A DNA stretch of 64,000 bases from an uncultured Alphaproteobacteria bacterium (lineage in GTDB: Bacteria > Pseudomonadota > Alphaproteobacteria > Puniceispirillales > UBA1172), in assembly GCA_958431225.1 (NCBI GenBank), contig OY288107.1, forward strand, positions 1,887,501 to 1,951,500. Direction: 5' to 3'. A program made the translations under genes and the position numbers. Below are positions 26,332 through 35,909 of this stretch, in pieces; the stretch's first letter is position 1, and each line of letters begins with the position of its first letter. Under the pieces are notes generated by a model. It searched no databases and was not told the DNA's origin. It worked only from the letters and a program-made list of their open reading frames with translations.

Positions 26332-26840
26332 GGTTTTCCTTTAATATGCGTGGCGATTCCGGCGGTAACATAGATGACTTCGTTGGCGGTGGCGGCGATT
26401 TGCTGATTGATAAGCCCCATCTCATCACGGAATCGCCGTGCTAATGCGTTGTCGGGGATAATGCCTCCGCTAACATCATCACTCACCAAAATGAGCGTGG
26501 CACGAATCGCCAACAACGCCTCCAATTCATCACGCCAATCTAACTCCCCCATCATCATATTACCTAGCCAAATGCCGACACTATCAAGCAAAATCACGGC
26601 ATTTTCGTGCGGTTTAATGGCTTGGGCTAAATAAAGCGGTTCTTCAATGGTTTGGAATTGGGGGCTGCGGGCGGTTTTATGGCGTTCAATCCGCGCCAGC
26701 ATCTCCGCATCATCATCAACCACCGCCGTAGCCAGATAAATAAGTGGCTTCTTACTGCGCTCGGCTTCCGCAAGGGCGCGTGTTTCTGCCAATGCGCTTT
26801 TGCCCGAACGCGCCCCGCCTAAAAAACAGATGATTGACAT
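26328..26840 (-). CDS. cobU: Adenosylcobinamide kinase / guanylyltransferase
   Basis: 170 residues from ATG 26840. CFLGGARSGKSALAE is the P-loop, LIYLATAVVDDDAEMLARIERHK the GMP-carrying His region, and VILLDSVGIWLGNMM and LVSDDVSGGIIPDNALARRFRDEMG are diagnostic of CobU/CobP. It phosphorylates adenosylcobinamide and then adds GMP. The frame is open to 26927, but the hydrophobic extra part is not family-like and would run into the divergent mttB-type gene. The 61-base divergent gap shows no cobalamin riboswitch. Confidence 0.95.
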   Translation of the reverse strand: MSIICFLGGARSGKSALAETRALAEAERSKKPLIYLATAVVDDDAEMLARIERHKTARSPQFQTIEEPLYLAQAIKPHENAVILLDSVGIWLGNMMMGELDWRDELEALLAIRATLILVSDDVSGGIIPDNALARRFRDEMGLINQQIAATANEVIYVTAGIATHIKGKP

Positions 26841-26901
26841 TTGCTTTCTCCTTATGATTTGGTGATAAAGAATTTTTACGAATATGCAAAGGGGCAATCC
26901 G

Positions 26902-28416
26902 ATGCGCAGAAAAAATCCACAGAGCAAACCCAGCGTGGCGATAGAACAACTAGCATGGGAATTGCCATGCTATATTGACGCGCCCACCGAACCCCTAGAC
27001 GCCGAAAACCTTGAACGCATCCACGCCACGTCCTTGCGCGTGTTGGAGGAAATCGGCGTGGAGTTCCTTAATGATGAGGCATTAGATTATTTCAAAAAAG
27101 CCGGGTGCAAGGTAAAGGGGCAGAATGTGCGGATAGATCGGGGCTTGGTCGCGGAAATCCTGCCCCGCGCGCCGTCTGAATTTGAAGTCATCCCCCGCAA
27201 CGATAAAAGGCGCGTCACGCTTGGCGGTAAAAATTTCCTACATTCCTCGGTGGCATCGGCGCCTAATGTTAGCGATATTGAGGGCGGCAGGCGTGTCGGC
27301 TCGCGCCATGATTTTCAAAATTTCCTGCGCCTGACGCAATATTTTAACTGCCTGCATTTCGTGTCGGGCTATCCCGTAGAACCCCTAGATTTGCACCCAT
27401 CCATCCGCCATTTGGACTGCCTTTACGATATGCTGACCCTGACCGATAAAACCGTGCATGGCTATTCGCTCGGCAGTGAACGCATTGAAGATTCCATGGA
27501 AATGGTGCGCCTAGCCGGCGGGTATAGTGAGGCGGAATTCACAGCAACCCCCCGCATGTTCACCAATATCAATTCCACCTCGCCTTTGAAACATGATTGG
27601 GCGATGCTTGATGGGGCGATGCGCTGTGCTAGGCGGGGGCAGGCGGTCATTATCACGCCTTTCACCCTATCGGGGGCGATGGCACCCGCCACCATAGCCG
27701 GCGCGTTGGTGCAACAGAATGCCGAATTTCTGGCGGGCTTGACGTTGTTGCAATTAGTCCGCCCCGAGACGCCGGTGGTCTATGGGGCTTTTACCAGCAA
27801 TGTGGATTTGAAAAGCGGTGCGCCGGCCTTTGGCACCCCCGAATATACCCGCGCCATGCAGATTTCGGGGCAGTTGGCACGGCGTTATCATCTGCCGTGG
27901 CGGGGTTCGGTGGCATCGGCGGCGAACTGCCCCGACGGACAGGCGGTGTGGGAAAGCCTAGCCTCGCTCAATGCCGTATCTAGCGGGCATTGCAATATGA
28001 TTTACCACAGCGCCGGTTGGCTAGAAGGCGGGCTGTGCGCGAGTTATGAGAAATTTATTATGGATTGTGAGATGCTGCAACAAATCATCTACCTCAACCG
28101 CCCCCTAGATTTGAGCGATGATGCGCTCGCTTTTGATGCCATCCAAGAAGTCGGGGCGGGGAGCCATTTTTTCGGGGCAGAACACACCATACGCCGATTC
28201 CGTGATGCGTTTTACGCACCTTTCCTGTCGGATTGGCGCAATTTTGAAACTTGGCACGAGGACGGGGCAAAACACGTCGCCACCCGCGCCAACGCCACCA
28301 TGAAAGCCATCCTAAACGAATACCAACCGCCCCCCATAGACGCCGCTAACCACGAGGCATTAGCGGATTTTGTCGCAAGGCGCAAAGCCGAAGGCGGAGT
28401 CGCCACAGATTTCTAA
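26902..28416 (+). CDS. Trimethylamine methyltransferase (MttB)-family protein, non-pyrrolysine type
   Basis: About 504 residues of the MttB/COG5598 family, TIM-barrel enzymes that move methyl groups from quaternary or tertiary amines to a corrinoid protein. Family-like segments are LRVLEEIGVEFLNDEALDYF, YPVEPLDLHPSIRHLDCLYDML, GQAVIITPFTLSGAMAPATIAGAL and SFHFFGAEHT-like GSHFFGAEHTIRRFR. The frame has no internal amber codon, so it belongs to the pyrrolysine-free group, some of which demethylate glycine betaine or related compounds. No corrinoid-binding protein gene is nearby. It is divergent from the cobalamin cluster. ATG 26902 has AAGGGG at good spacing; 26884 is also possible. Confidence 0.88.
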   Translation: MRRKNPQSKPSVAIEQLAWELPCYIDAPTEPLDAENLERIHATSLRVLEEIGVEFLNDEALDYFKKAGCKVKGQNVRIDRGLVAEILPRAPSEFEVIPRNDKRRVTLGGKNFLHSSVASAPNVSDIEGGRRVGSRHDFQNFLRLTQYFNCLHFVSGYPVEPLDLHPSIRHLDCLYDMLTLTDKTVHGYSLGSERIEDSMEMVRLAGGYSEAEFTATPRMFTNINSTSPLKHDWAMLDGAMRCARRGQAVIITPFTLSGAMAPATIAGALVQQNAEFLAGLTLLQLVRPETPVVYGAFTSNVDLKSGAPAFGTPEYTRAMQISGQLARRYHLPWRGSVASAANCPDGQAVWESLASLNAVSSGHCNMIYHSAGWLEGGLCASYEKFIMDCEMLQQIIYLNRPLDLSDDALAFDAIQEVGAGSHFFGAEHTIRRFRDAFYAPFLSDWRNFETWHEDGAKHVATRANATMKAILNEYQPPPIDAANHEALADFVARRKAEGGVATDF

Positions 28417-28440
28417 AATCACGCCCCACCACGCACGCAT

Positions 28441-28468
28441 TTGATATTCGGGCAAAACAAGGTATAAT
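28441..28468 (+). promoter_or_regulatory. Promoter of mgtE
   Basis: TTGATA (28441-28446), a 16-base spacer and a perfect TATAAT (28463-28468). Transcription would begin near 28475, giving about 33 bases of leader, too short for an M-box magnesium riboswitch. Confidence 0.65.
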
Positions 28469-28507
28469 GATGAAACACGTGCAATTAAGGGCAACATTGG
28501 GGGCAAC

Positions 28508-29935
28508 ATGGCAGGAAAACCTGAAGATAAGAATCTTGACTATGAAAGCCCCGATGCGCGCCTTGGCGGTCTGACCGAGTTGTCCAATCTCTATGGGCTG
28601 ACGCCAAAGGTGGAAGCTGCCATCATCGGGGCGATTGCCGAAGGGCATCGGGAACGGCTGATTTCCCTCATCGCCCCCCTGCACCCTGCCGACCAAGCCG
28701 ATATGGTGGAACGGCTCAACCAAGCCCAACGCCACCGTTTCACGCTCATGATGCGCCAACATCTTAACGCACAGATGCTCACCTATCTGCCCGAGGATAT
28801 TTTGGAAGAAGTCGTTTCGGTCTATGGGGTGGATGGGCTAGCCCAAGCCCTGCCCGAATTGGATAGTGATGATGCGGTGGATATTTTAGAAGACCTAGAA
28901 GACGAGGAACAAGCCGAAGTATTGGCGGCCATGCCCGTGGGCGAGCGTCTGATTGCCGAAGATGCCTTATCCTACCCCGAACATTGCGCCGGACGCATGA
29001 TGCAACGCGAGGTGGTGGTATGCCCATCGCATTGGACGGTGGGGCAATCCATCGATTACCTGCGGGGGTTGAGCGATGATGAACTGCCCGATGATTTTTA
29101 CGTCATCATCATCATAGACCCGGCACGGCGGGTCAAAGGACAAGTGCGCTTAGGCAGGCTGTTATCGTCAGGACGGCCGGTGCGCCTAGAAAACATTATG
29201 GAAACTGCCCCGCATCAGATTCCGGCGACCATGGACCAAGAAGAAGTCGCCTTGCTGTTCCAACGTTACGGCTTGGTGACGGCGAGTGTGGTGGATGCGC
29301 AAAATAAATTGGTCGGCGTCATCACCGTGGATGATATCGTTGATGTGATTCAAGAAGAAGCCGAGGAAGATTTAATGGCACTAGGCGGCGTCAGTGGCGC
29401 ACATTTACGCGCCTCGCTCATCGCATCGGTGCAGTCGCGGTTTTTGTGGTTGTTCGTCAATTTAATGACGGCGATTCTGGCATCCGTGGTGATTGGATTC
29501 TTTGATAAAACGATTGAACGGCTGGTGGCTTTGGCGGTGCTGATGCCGATTGTTGCCTCCATGGGGGGCAATGCCGGCACGCAAACCGTGACCTTAGCCG
29601 TGCGCGCTTTGGCGATGCGTCAGTTGGGGGATGATATGGTCAATCGCTTCATTTTCCGCGAGGCGATGGTGGGGTTGGTCAATGGGTTCATTTTCGCACT
29701 AGTCACCGGATTGGTGGCGTTGCTGTGGTTTCAGAATCTGTATATCGCCATCGTCATGGGGTTGGCGATGATTGCCAATATGCTAGCGGCGGCGTTGAGT
29801 GGGGCAGGGATTCCGGTATTGCTGGCACGGCTAGGGGTTGATCCGGCGGTGTCGTCATCGGTGTTTATCACCACGGTTACTGATGTGATTGGCTTTTTGA
29901 CGTTTCTTGGTTTGGCAACGCTGTTTTTGGTATAG
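28508..29935 (+). CDS. mgtE: Magnesium transporter MgtE
   Basis: 475 residues. The cytoplasmic N domain (residues 30-150, with ALPELDSDDAVDILEDL) and two CBS domains (about 155-270, with AGRMMQREVVV and LVGVITVDDIVDVIQEEAEED) sense Mg2+. Five transmembrane helices follow from about residue 310, with VLMPIVASMGGNAGTQT lining the pore. The channel admits Mg2+ when the cell is depleted. GGGCAACATG precedes the start with no strong ribosome site. The 3' third is markedly rich in G- and T-ending codons. Confidence 0.96.
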   Translation: MAGKPEDKNLDYESPDARLGGLTELSNLYGLTPKVEAAIIGAIAEGHRERLISLIAPLHPADQADMVERLNQAQRHRFTLMMRQHLNAQMLTYLPEDILEEVVSVYGVDGLAQALPELDSDDAVDILEDLEDEEQAEVLAAMPVGERLIAEDALSYPEHCAGRMMQREVVVCPSHWTVGQSIDYLRGLSDDELPDDFYVIIIIDPARRVKGQVRLGRLLSSGRPVRLENIMETAPHQIPATMDQEEVALLFQRYGLVTASVVDAQNKLVGVITVDDIVDVIQEEAEEDLMALGGVSGAHLRASLIASVQSRFLWLFVNLMTAILASVVIGFFDKTIERLVALAVLMPIVASMGGNAGTQTVTLAVRALAMRQLGDDMVNRFIFREAMVGLVNGFIFALVTGLVALLWFQNLYIAIVMGLAMIANMLAAALSGAGIPVLLARLGVDPAVSSSVFITTVTDVIGFLTFLGLATLFLV

Positions 29936-29939
29936 GTTT

Positions 29940-30359
29940 ATGACTTTGCATTTGAAAAAATTATCCGTGGGGTCGGAAAATATTGACGGCTTGAATGCGT
30001 GGCATGCGCAATTATTGGCACGTGAAGGGCGGGTGATGCACGTGACCCGCGCCTTTCCCCGCCGTGCCCAAGAGGTGCTAAATGGCGGGTCTATCTATTG
30101 GATTATTAAAGGCTGGATGTGCGCGCGCCAACCGATTTTGGATTTGGTTGAGGTGGCACGGGGCGATAATAAACCCGCTTGCGGGATCGTGTTGAAACCC
30201 GGGCTGATTCCTTTGGCGGAACGGAAAATGCGTCCGTTTCAAGGTTGGCGTTATCTGCCCGAGGCAGAAGCACCCCCGGACCTCGCCGAAGCTAGCCAAG
30301 ATGAAGCCAATATGCCCCGCGCATTGCGCGAAGAATTGCAGAATCTAGGCTTGCTTTAA
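29940..30359 (+). CDS. DUF1489 family protein
   Basis: 139 residues, a small cytoplasmic protein conserved in alphaproteobacteria and of unknown function. HLKKLSVGSENIDGLNAWHA, RAFPRRAQEVLNGGSIYWIIKG, ARQPILDL and KPGLIPLAERKMRPFQGWRYL agree with the family as I know it. The start at ATG 29940 lies 4 bases after the mgtE stop; the frame is open to 29907 inside mgtE. Its stop overlaps that of the convergent MFS gene. Confidence 0.87.
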   Translation: MTLHLKKLSVGSENIDGLNAWHAQLLAREGRVMHVTRAFPRRAQEVLNGGSIYWIIKGWMCARQPILDLVEVARGDNKPACGIVLKPGLIPLAERKMRPFQGWRYLPEAEAPPDLAEASQDEANMPRALREELQNLGLL

Positions 30360-31621
30360 CCGGTGGATTCAGGGGTTTCTTCATGCGTTTCCTCACGTCC
30401 TTCCCATTCGGCTTCGGGCAGGAGCGTGTTCGCCATACTCGTGCCACGCACGGCGGTAAATGCGCCTTGGGCTTCCACCGGCACAGCGGCGCGCACCGAC
30501 ATACGATACAACACGAAAACAATCATCCCCGCATGCAGAATAAACTGCACATTCCAAAACGCCACAGCCCCGACAAAAAATATCGCATAGCCAAGAATAG
30601 GCGGCCCAACCACCGCCCCGATGCCATTCAGCATCACCAATTTCGCCCCAGTGCTAACGACTTGGCGGGGGGACAGGTAATCATTGGCGTGGGCGATATA
30701 GAGCGAATATTGCGGGATGCTCACCCCGCCATAGATGGCGATAATCAAATATAAAGTCAGCGCATGATTGCCAGCAAAATAACCGGCAATGGTGCAAATC
30801 ACGGCGGCGATATGCGTCATCAGAATCACCGTGCGTCGGTCAATCAAATCGGATAATTTGCCGATAGGATATTGCAAAATCATCACCCCGGCACTTAGCG
30901 AAATCATAAAAAAAGCAACCTGATTGACGCTCATGCCAATTTTTGCGGCATAAACCGCCCCCATGGCAAAAACCAGCGATGAATGAAACCCCACCGCCGT
31001 CATCCCCACAACACTAAGCGGCGAGGTATTATACACCCGCTTGAGCGAGGCGGGTTCAGGGGCGGTGAATTCTGGCACCTGCGTGGCGGTGAGCATAATC
31101 GGAATCGCCGCAAACGACACAATGACCGAAATGGCGATGAAAAGCGTATGTTTATCGCCGCCACTAAAATTGAGCATATATTGCCCAATCATCATGCCAA
31201 TCATCTGCACAATCATATAGACCGAAAGCAACCCACCCCGCGTTTTATTGGTCGCACGGTCATTGATCCAGCTTTCCGAAACAATATACATCCCCACATA
31301 AGCAAAGCCGGTGCAGACCCGCATCAACAGCCAGACGAGCGAATTTTCCGCCACCGGATGCACGAGGATTGAAGCCGAAGCCAGTGCCGCCATCACGCCA
31401 AAAACACGGATATGCCCAACATGGCTCACCAATTTAGGCACTAAAAACGACCCGCCCAAATAGCCAACAAAATACCCGCCCATGACCAGACCGATGGCAA
31501 CATCGCCAAAGCCGAGCTGTTCCGCCCGCACCCCGAGCAACACCCCTTGCAAGCCGTTGCCTACCATAAATAGCAAAATGCCAAAAAATAGCGTCCATGA
31601 GGAAAGTAAAGCGGAGTTCAT
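30356..31621 (-). CDS. MFS transporter (YcaD-like)
   Basis: 421-residue inner-membrane carrier with about twelve hydrophobic segments. The loop after segment 2 (VPKLVSHVGHIRVFG) and the second-half equivalent (GKLSDLIDRRTVILMTH) are the major-facilitator signature loops. SESWINDRATNKTRGGLLSVYMIVQ is typical of the YcaD/CynX-like group. Substrate unknown. The C-terminus is an acidic, Glu-rich cytoplasmic tail of about 40 residues. The 120-base gap to glnE presumably holds its promoter, but I see no good consensus. Confidence 0.87.
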   Translation of the reverse strand: MNSALLSSWTLFFGILLFMVGNGLQGVLLGVRAEQLGFGDVAIGLVMGGYFVGYLGGSFLVPKLVSHVGHIRVFGVMAALASASILVHPVAENSLVWLLMRVCTGFAYVGMYIVSESWINDRATNKTRGGLLSVYMIVQMIGMMIGQYMLNFSGGDKHTLFIAISVIVSFAAIPIMLTATQVPEFTAPEPASLKRVYNTSPLSVVGMTAVGFHSSLVFAMGAVYAAKIGMSVNQVAFFMISLSAGVMILQYPIGKLSDLIDRRTVILMTHIAAVICTIAGYFAGNHALTLYLIIAIYGGVSIPQYSLYIAHANDYLSPRQVVSTGAKLVMLNGIGAVVGPPILGYAIFFVGAVAFWNVQFILHAGMIVFVLYRMSVRAAVPVEAQGAFTAVRGTSMANTLLPEAEWEGREETHEETPESTG

Positions 31622-31741
31622 AGCGTCGCTTCCTACAGGTTACATGGCTACCGCGCCCCCCCGAAGTAAAATGGATAAAATGGGCAAAATGCGGTCTATT
31701 TCGCTCATTACGCCCTTTTTTTATTTTATGCAAAAGAAATT

Positions 31742-34627
31742 TTATCGGAGGTATTTTGCCGTGATAGTTTTGACCGTATCGGCGTGGGCGGCCACCAGTG
31801 CATCCAATGCTTCAACATCAGCAATACCAAAGCGTTCCATCAGTGGTTGCGGCAGGAGTGCGGTGGCTTTTTGTTCGTGAATTTGCGTCATAGTCAGGCG
31901 CATCATTTGATTGAGGCGTGTGAAAACCTGTGCTGATTCTATCAAAATGCGCGCGTCTTTTTTGCTGATAATGTTGCGATTGGCGAGGGATTCGAGGGCG
32001 GCGGAGGCTTGCCCGATGCGGGTGCCGTCTTTTAATGGATAAATTAACTGCATCACTTGCGTGAAGAAATCCAAATCAATCAACCCCCCGGGAATCAGAC
32101 GCAGATCGTGCTTAGACCGAGGCGGGTGGTGTTTAGCAATCCGCCCCCGCATCTCGCGCGCATCGGCGATAGCCTGCCCGGCATCGCGGGGTATTTTCAT
32201 AATTTTGGCGAGGCAGGTTTCCAATTTTTTTTCCAAATCCCCATGCGCAAAACCCGTAATCACCGCCCCGCGAATCAGCGCCATGTGTTCCCACGTCCAA
32301 GCATTTTCCATCTGATAGATGCTAAAATGGTCAAGATCTATAGTCACCGGCCCTGATTTCCCGCTAGGGCGCAGGCGCATATCTACTTCATAGCCATGCC
32401 CTTGGCTCGTCGGGGCGGTGAGGATGTTGATTAACTCCTGCCCGATGCGCGTGAAATAAAGGCTAGACGGGATAGATTTCGCGCCATCGGTGCTACTCCA
32501 TTCGGGGGCTTGGTGAATGAATACCAAATCCAAATCCGATGCTGAGGTCATCTCCCCCGCACCCAACCGCCCCAGTGCCAGCACCGCCAACGCCCCGCCC
32601 TCAAGATGCCCATAACGTGCCTCAATGCGTGCGCGGGCTAGGGGCAGGCTCGCCGCAATCGCCGCACTAGCAATGGCAGAAAGCACCCCCCCAGCATCCA
32701 ACGGGTCAAGCAAGCCGGTGACCATGTGCACTTGCGCACGAAACCGCCATTGGCGCAACACCACCCGCAACGCATCCAAACTAGCCTCATGGCTGTGGGC
32801 GTTGAGGGCACCAGAAAATTCTGTGGATAATTCTTGGGTCAGACGCGCGATGTCGCTATCAATCGCCTGCCAAAAATCTTCATAAAGCAAATCATCCATC
32901 AATTCCGCATGGTCAGACAAGGTATCCGCCATGCGCGGTGCGGCGATGATGATGGTGGCAATGACTTTGGCGAGATTGGGGTTGCTTGCTAAAAGCGAGA
33001 AAAACTGCACCCCCATGGGTAACCCCTCCACCAAACGCACAAAGGCATGAAAGGCTTGGTCGGGATTGTCGGCTTTGCTGATTTGGTGGAGCAATTCCGG
33101 CAGGATGCGGTTCAATATATTGCGCGCGCGGTCGCTTTGGGTAGCCGGCAACTGCCCGGCGAGCCACTTACGGCACGTGTCCGCAATCCCCGCAACCTCA
33201 ACAAAACCGAGCGCATTAAGCGCATCCATCACCGCCTCATTATCATCATCTTGGTCCAAGAAAAGCGTGACGGGCAAATGCGTGATAGGGGCGTCCGCAC
33301 CACCCCCGCGCGTCCCCAATTTGCTAGCGACATTGGCAGTATTTTCAATGACCGCATCGGTGAGTGCATGGATGGCGGTGCGAAATTGGTCGCTATCGTC
33401 ATGCCCACAAAACCGCGCCAATTGTGCGAAGCCGTGCGGATTGCGCGGTAATTGGTGGTTATGCGCATCATGGAGCATTTGGATGCGATGTTCTAACCGC
33501 CGCAAAACATAGTAATGGCGGGTAAGCACTTCCGCAGATTCGGCACTAATCCAATGCTGTTGGGCGAGGGCGGTGAGGGCGGTAATCGTAGAAGATGCGC
33601 GCAAAGTTTTCTCACGCCCGCCGGCGATGAGCTGCTGCACATGCACAGCGAATTCAATCGCCCTTATGCCCCCTGCACCTTTTTTGACATTGAACCCATA
33701 AAGTTCGGGGGTTTTCGGCTCGCGTTGCAGCATCAATTTCATATCATCAAGCACCGCATAATCCAAATAACGTCGCCAGATAAAAACTTCAATTTCATCC
33801 AAAAACACCGCCCCCGCATCCCTATCACCAGCAATAACCCGCGCGCGAATGAACGCCACCCTCTCCCATGTGCGCGCCAGGGATTCGTAATAGCTCATGG
33901 CATTATCCACCCGCATAGCCACGGCGGTGACGCTAGGATTAGGACGCAAGCGAAAATCCACACGCCAGCCGATGCCATGCGCCGTTGGTCTGCCCATGAT
34001 CTGCGTGAATTCCCGCGCCATATCGACAAAAACCCGCCCGCTTTCAGCATCATCGGCATCGCTGTCATAAAGCACAATCAAATCAATATCCGATGAAAAA
34101 TTGAGCTCACCCGCCCCCAATTTCCCCATCGCCAAAATAAACCAGCGCGCGTTATCCCTAAGCCGTCCGCGCTGACGGGCTTGACGTTCCAGCCAATCCG
34201 CCAACACCGCACAGGCAATATCGGCGCCATGGCTCAACCATTGCAACTGCATTTCTATCGGTGCGAGATTGAGCAAATCCGCCGAAGTCACCGCCATATT
34301 TAAGGCTTGGCGAAAGTGGCGGATGGCGCGCATGACCTGTTCGGCTTTGGTGGCAATATCTAATTTCGCGCGTAAATCCGCCTCGGCATCGGCAATCACC
34401 GCCGCCCCCTCACCAGCAATCAAGCGGGGCAGGAGGGTTAGATTATCGCGGTAAAGCCGATCCAAATAGGGCGCGAACCCCATCGCCGCCGCCAAAATAC
34501 CCAAAACATCCGCATCCGCATCCGCATCAAGTGCATCAACCGCCCCACGCAACAAATCCAAACATTCCGCCTCATGCGGCGAAAGTGCGGTGCGAGGTAA
34601 AGGTGAAGCAATAGGCGCAATCATCAT
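31742..34627 (-). CDS. glnE: Bifunctional glutamine synthetase adenylyltransferase/deadenylase
   Basis: 961 residues, the usual length. GlnE adds or removes AMP on glutamine synthetase in response to PII. Two nucleotidyltransferase domains are seen: GKLGAGELNFSSDIDLIVLYD near residue 170 (deadenylylase half) and GRLGAGEMTSASDLDLVFIHQ near residue 680 (adenylyltransferase half), each followed by helical PII-linked domains. The N-terminus contains an Asp-Ala repeat (LDADADADV) from GATGCG-type hexamers. ATG 34627 and 34624 are adjacent. The gene starts G/T-rich on its coding strand and ends A/C-rich. Confidence 0.97.
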   Translation of the reverse strand: MMIAPIASPLPRTALSPHEAECLDLLRGAVDALDADADADVLGILAAAMGFAPYLDRLYRDNLTLLPRLIAGEGAAVIADAEADLRAKLDIATKAEQVMRAIRHFRQALNMAVTSADLLNLAPIEMQLQWLSHGADIACAVLADWLERQARQRGRLRDNARWFILAMGKLGAGELNFSSDIDLIVLYDSDADDAESGRVFVDMAREFTQIMGRPTAHGIGWRVDFRLRPNPSVTAVAMRVDNAMSYYESLARTWERVAFIRARVIAGDRDAGAVFLDEIEVFIWRRYLDYAVLDDMKLMLQREPKTPELYGFNVKKGAGGIRAIEFAVHVQQLIAGGREKTLRASSTITALTALAQQHWISAESAEVLTRHYYVLRRLEHRIQMLHDAHNHQLPRNPHGFAQLARFCGHDDSDQFRTAIHALTDAVIENTANVASKLGTRGGGADAPITHLPVTLFLDQDDDNEAVMDALNALGFVEVAGIADTCRKWLAGQLPATQSDRARNILNRILPELLHQISKADNPDQAFHAFVRLVEGLPMGVQFFSLLASNPNLAKVIATIIIAAPRMADTLSDHAELMDDLLYEDFWQAIDSDIARLTQELSTEFSGALNAHSHEASLDALRVVLRQWRFRAQVHMVTGLLDPLDAGGVLSAIASAAIAASLPLARARIEARYGHLEGGALAVLALGRLGAGEMTSASDLDLVFIHQAPEWSSTDGAKSIPSSLYFTRIGQELINILTAPTSQGHGYEVDMRLRPSGKSGPVTIDLDHFSIYQMENAWTWEHMALIRGAVITGFAHGDLEKKLETCLAKIMKIPRDAGQAIADAREMRGRIAKHHPPRSKHDLRLIPGGLIDLDFFTQVMQLIYPLKDGTRIGQASAALESLANRNIISKKDARILIESAQVFTRLNQMMRLTMTQIHEQKATALLPQPLMERFGIADVEALDALVAAHADTVKTITAKYLR

Positions 34628-34700
34628 AAAACAACCATAGCAGATTATGAACCAAAAACGCTAATTGAACTATTGGCATTATTGCCATATATTGAACCCC

Positions 34701-35909
34701 ATGGTTGCCTCTATGATTAAATGGATAAAAATGCTTTTCGCATCGGCGTTTGTGCGGCGGCGCGCAAAAATTCTAGTCGCGTTAGGAATTTTTCTTAGCG
34801 GGTTTCTCGGCTTTAATTATTTGGTAGCGACACGTCCCGATAAACCTCTGCAACCCCGTGCTGAACAGGTTTGGACGGTGCAGACCGCCATTGTGGAATT
34901 CCAAACCGCCTATCCGCAAAAATCGGCGTTCGGGCGGGTGACAGCGGCGCGCCAATCTAGCCTGCAATTCAACATCGCCGGCGAGGTCGCAGAGGTCGCC
35001 GATATTTTTCAAAACGGCACGCATGTGCGAAAAGGTGCTGTATTGGCGCGCCTTGACCGCGAGATTTTGCAGATCGCCTATGATGAAATTGAAGTCCAAC
35101 TCACCGCCAACGCTACCGCCATTGCGGAATTAAAGACGCAATTAGAATTGCGCCAAAAACATTTTGACCGCTTCAGCCAAATGCGCGCGGCGGCGGTGGT
35201 ATCCGAATCCAGCCTAGATGAGGCAAGATTGGCACTATCCATCGCCAAAAACGCCCTCATCCAAGCCAAACAGCAACAGCAACAGCTTGAATTGAGCCGC
35301 CAACGTGCCAAGCGCAACCTAGAAGACGCCGTATTGCGCGCGCCTTTTGCCGGAATTATTTCGGACGTGCAGATTGGCGTTGGCTTGGTGCTATCGCCCA
35401 CGCAAGCGGTGGGGCAGATGACCGACCTATCTAGCCTCAATGTATCTTTTGTCGTGTCATCGGATGTTTTTGCCGATGCGCCCAATCTCATCGGCGAGGC
35501 GGTGGAGGTGATTTGGCGGTCAGGCGGGCGCGCATTATCACGCTTTCACACAAAAATCAGCCGCGTTGAAGGCAGTATAGAAGCCAGCGAAGGCGGCGGC
35601 AGACTCTACGCCGATATTCCACTAGACGCAGACGGCGCATGGACGATTCCCGAAGGCGCGTTCGTTGAGGTGCTATATTCCGCCGGGCGCGTGGATGAGG
35701 TGGTAGAACTCCCCGAAGCCGCGCTCTATGATGATGACAGCGTTTTCATCATCATCAACAACCGCACCGCCCGCCGCCAAGTTGAGGTGGTGCAAAAAGC
35801 GGACGGCGTTGTCTATGTAAGGGGCGCGCTCAATGCCGGGGATGTGGTGGTCGCTACGCGCTTGCCAGCATTAGGGGATGGGCTATTCGTTAGACCAAGT
35901 GCGCTATGA
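34701..35909 (+). CDS. RND efflux periplasmic adaptor (membrane fusion protein)
   Basis: About 402 residues from ATG 34701 (34665 and 34713 also in frame). A cytoplasmic basic stretch and one membrane helix (ILVALGIFLSGFLGFNYLV) anchor it. A biotinyl-lipoyl half motif follows (AGEVAEVADIFQNGTHVRKGAVLARLD), then an alpha-hairpin coiled coil rich in Ala, Leu and Gln (residues 130-215), the second lipoyl half (LRAPFAGIISDVQIGVG) and a beta-barrel domain. This is the HlyD/AcrA-type partner that links the RND pump to an outer-membrane channel, which is not in the window. ATGA overlap with the pump gene. Confidence 0.92.
   Translation: MVASMIKWIKMLFASAFVRRRAKILVALGIFLSGFLGFNYLVATRPDKPLQPRAEQVWTVQTAIVEFQTAYPQKSAFGRVTAARQSSLQFNIAGEVAEVADIFQNGTHVRKGAVLARLDREILQIAYDEIEVQLTANATAIAELKTQLELRQKHFDRFSQMRAAAVVSESSLDEARLALSIAKNALIQAKQQQQQLELSRQRAKRNLEDAVLRAPFAGIISDVQIGVGLVLSPTQAVGQMTDLSSLNVSFVVSSDVFADAPNLIGEAVEVIWRSGGRALSRFHTKISRVEGSIEASEGGGRLYADIPLDADGAWTIPEGAFVEVLYSAGRVDEVVELPEAALYDDDSVFIIINNRTARRQVEVVQKADGVVYVRGALNAGDVVVATRLPALGDGLFVRPSAL

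Noticed and set aside
26841..26901. Cobalamin riboswitch between cobU and the MttB gene
   Set aside because: The gap of about 60 bases is too short and no B12-box-like sequence is visible.
26902..28416. Pyrrolysine-containing trimethylamine methyltransferase
   Set aside because: The frame runs without an internal TAG to a normal TAA at the expected family length.
28475..28507. Magnesium-sensing riboswitch before mgtE
   Set aside because: With the promoter at 28441-28468 the leader is only about 33 bases, too short for an M-box.
31622..31741. Small gene in the gap between the MFS gene and glnE
   Set aside because: No open frame with a ribosome site or family resemblance is present; the stretch is probably promoter and untranslated DNA.
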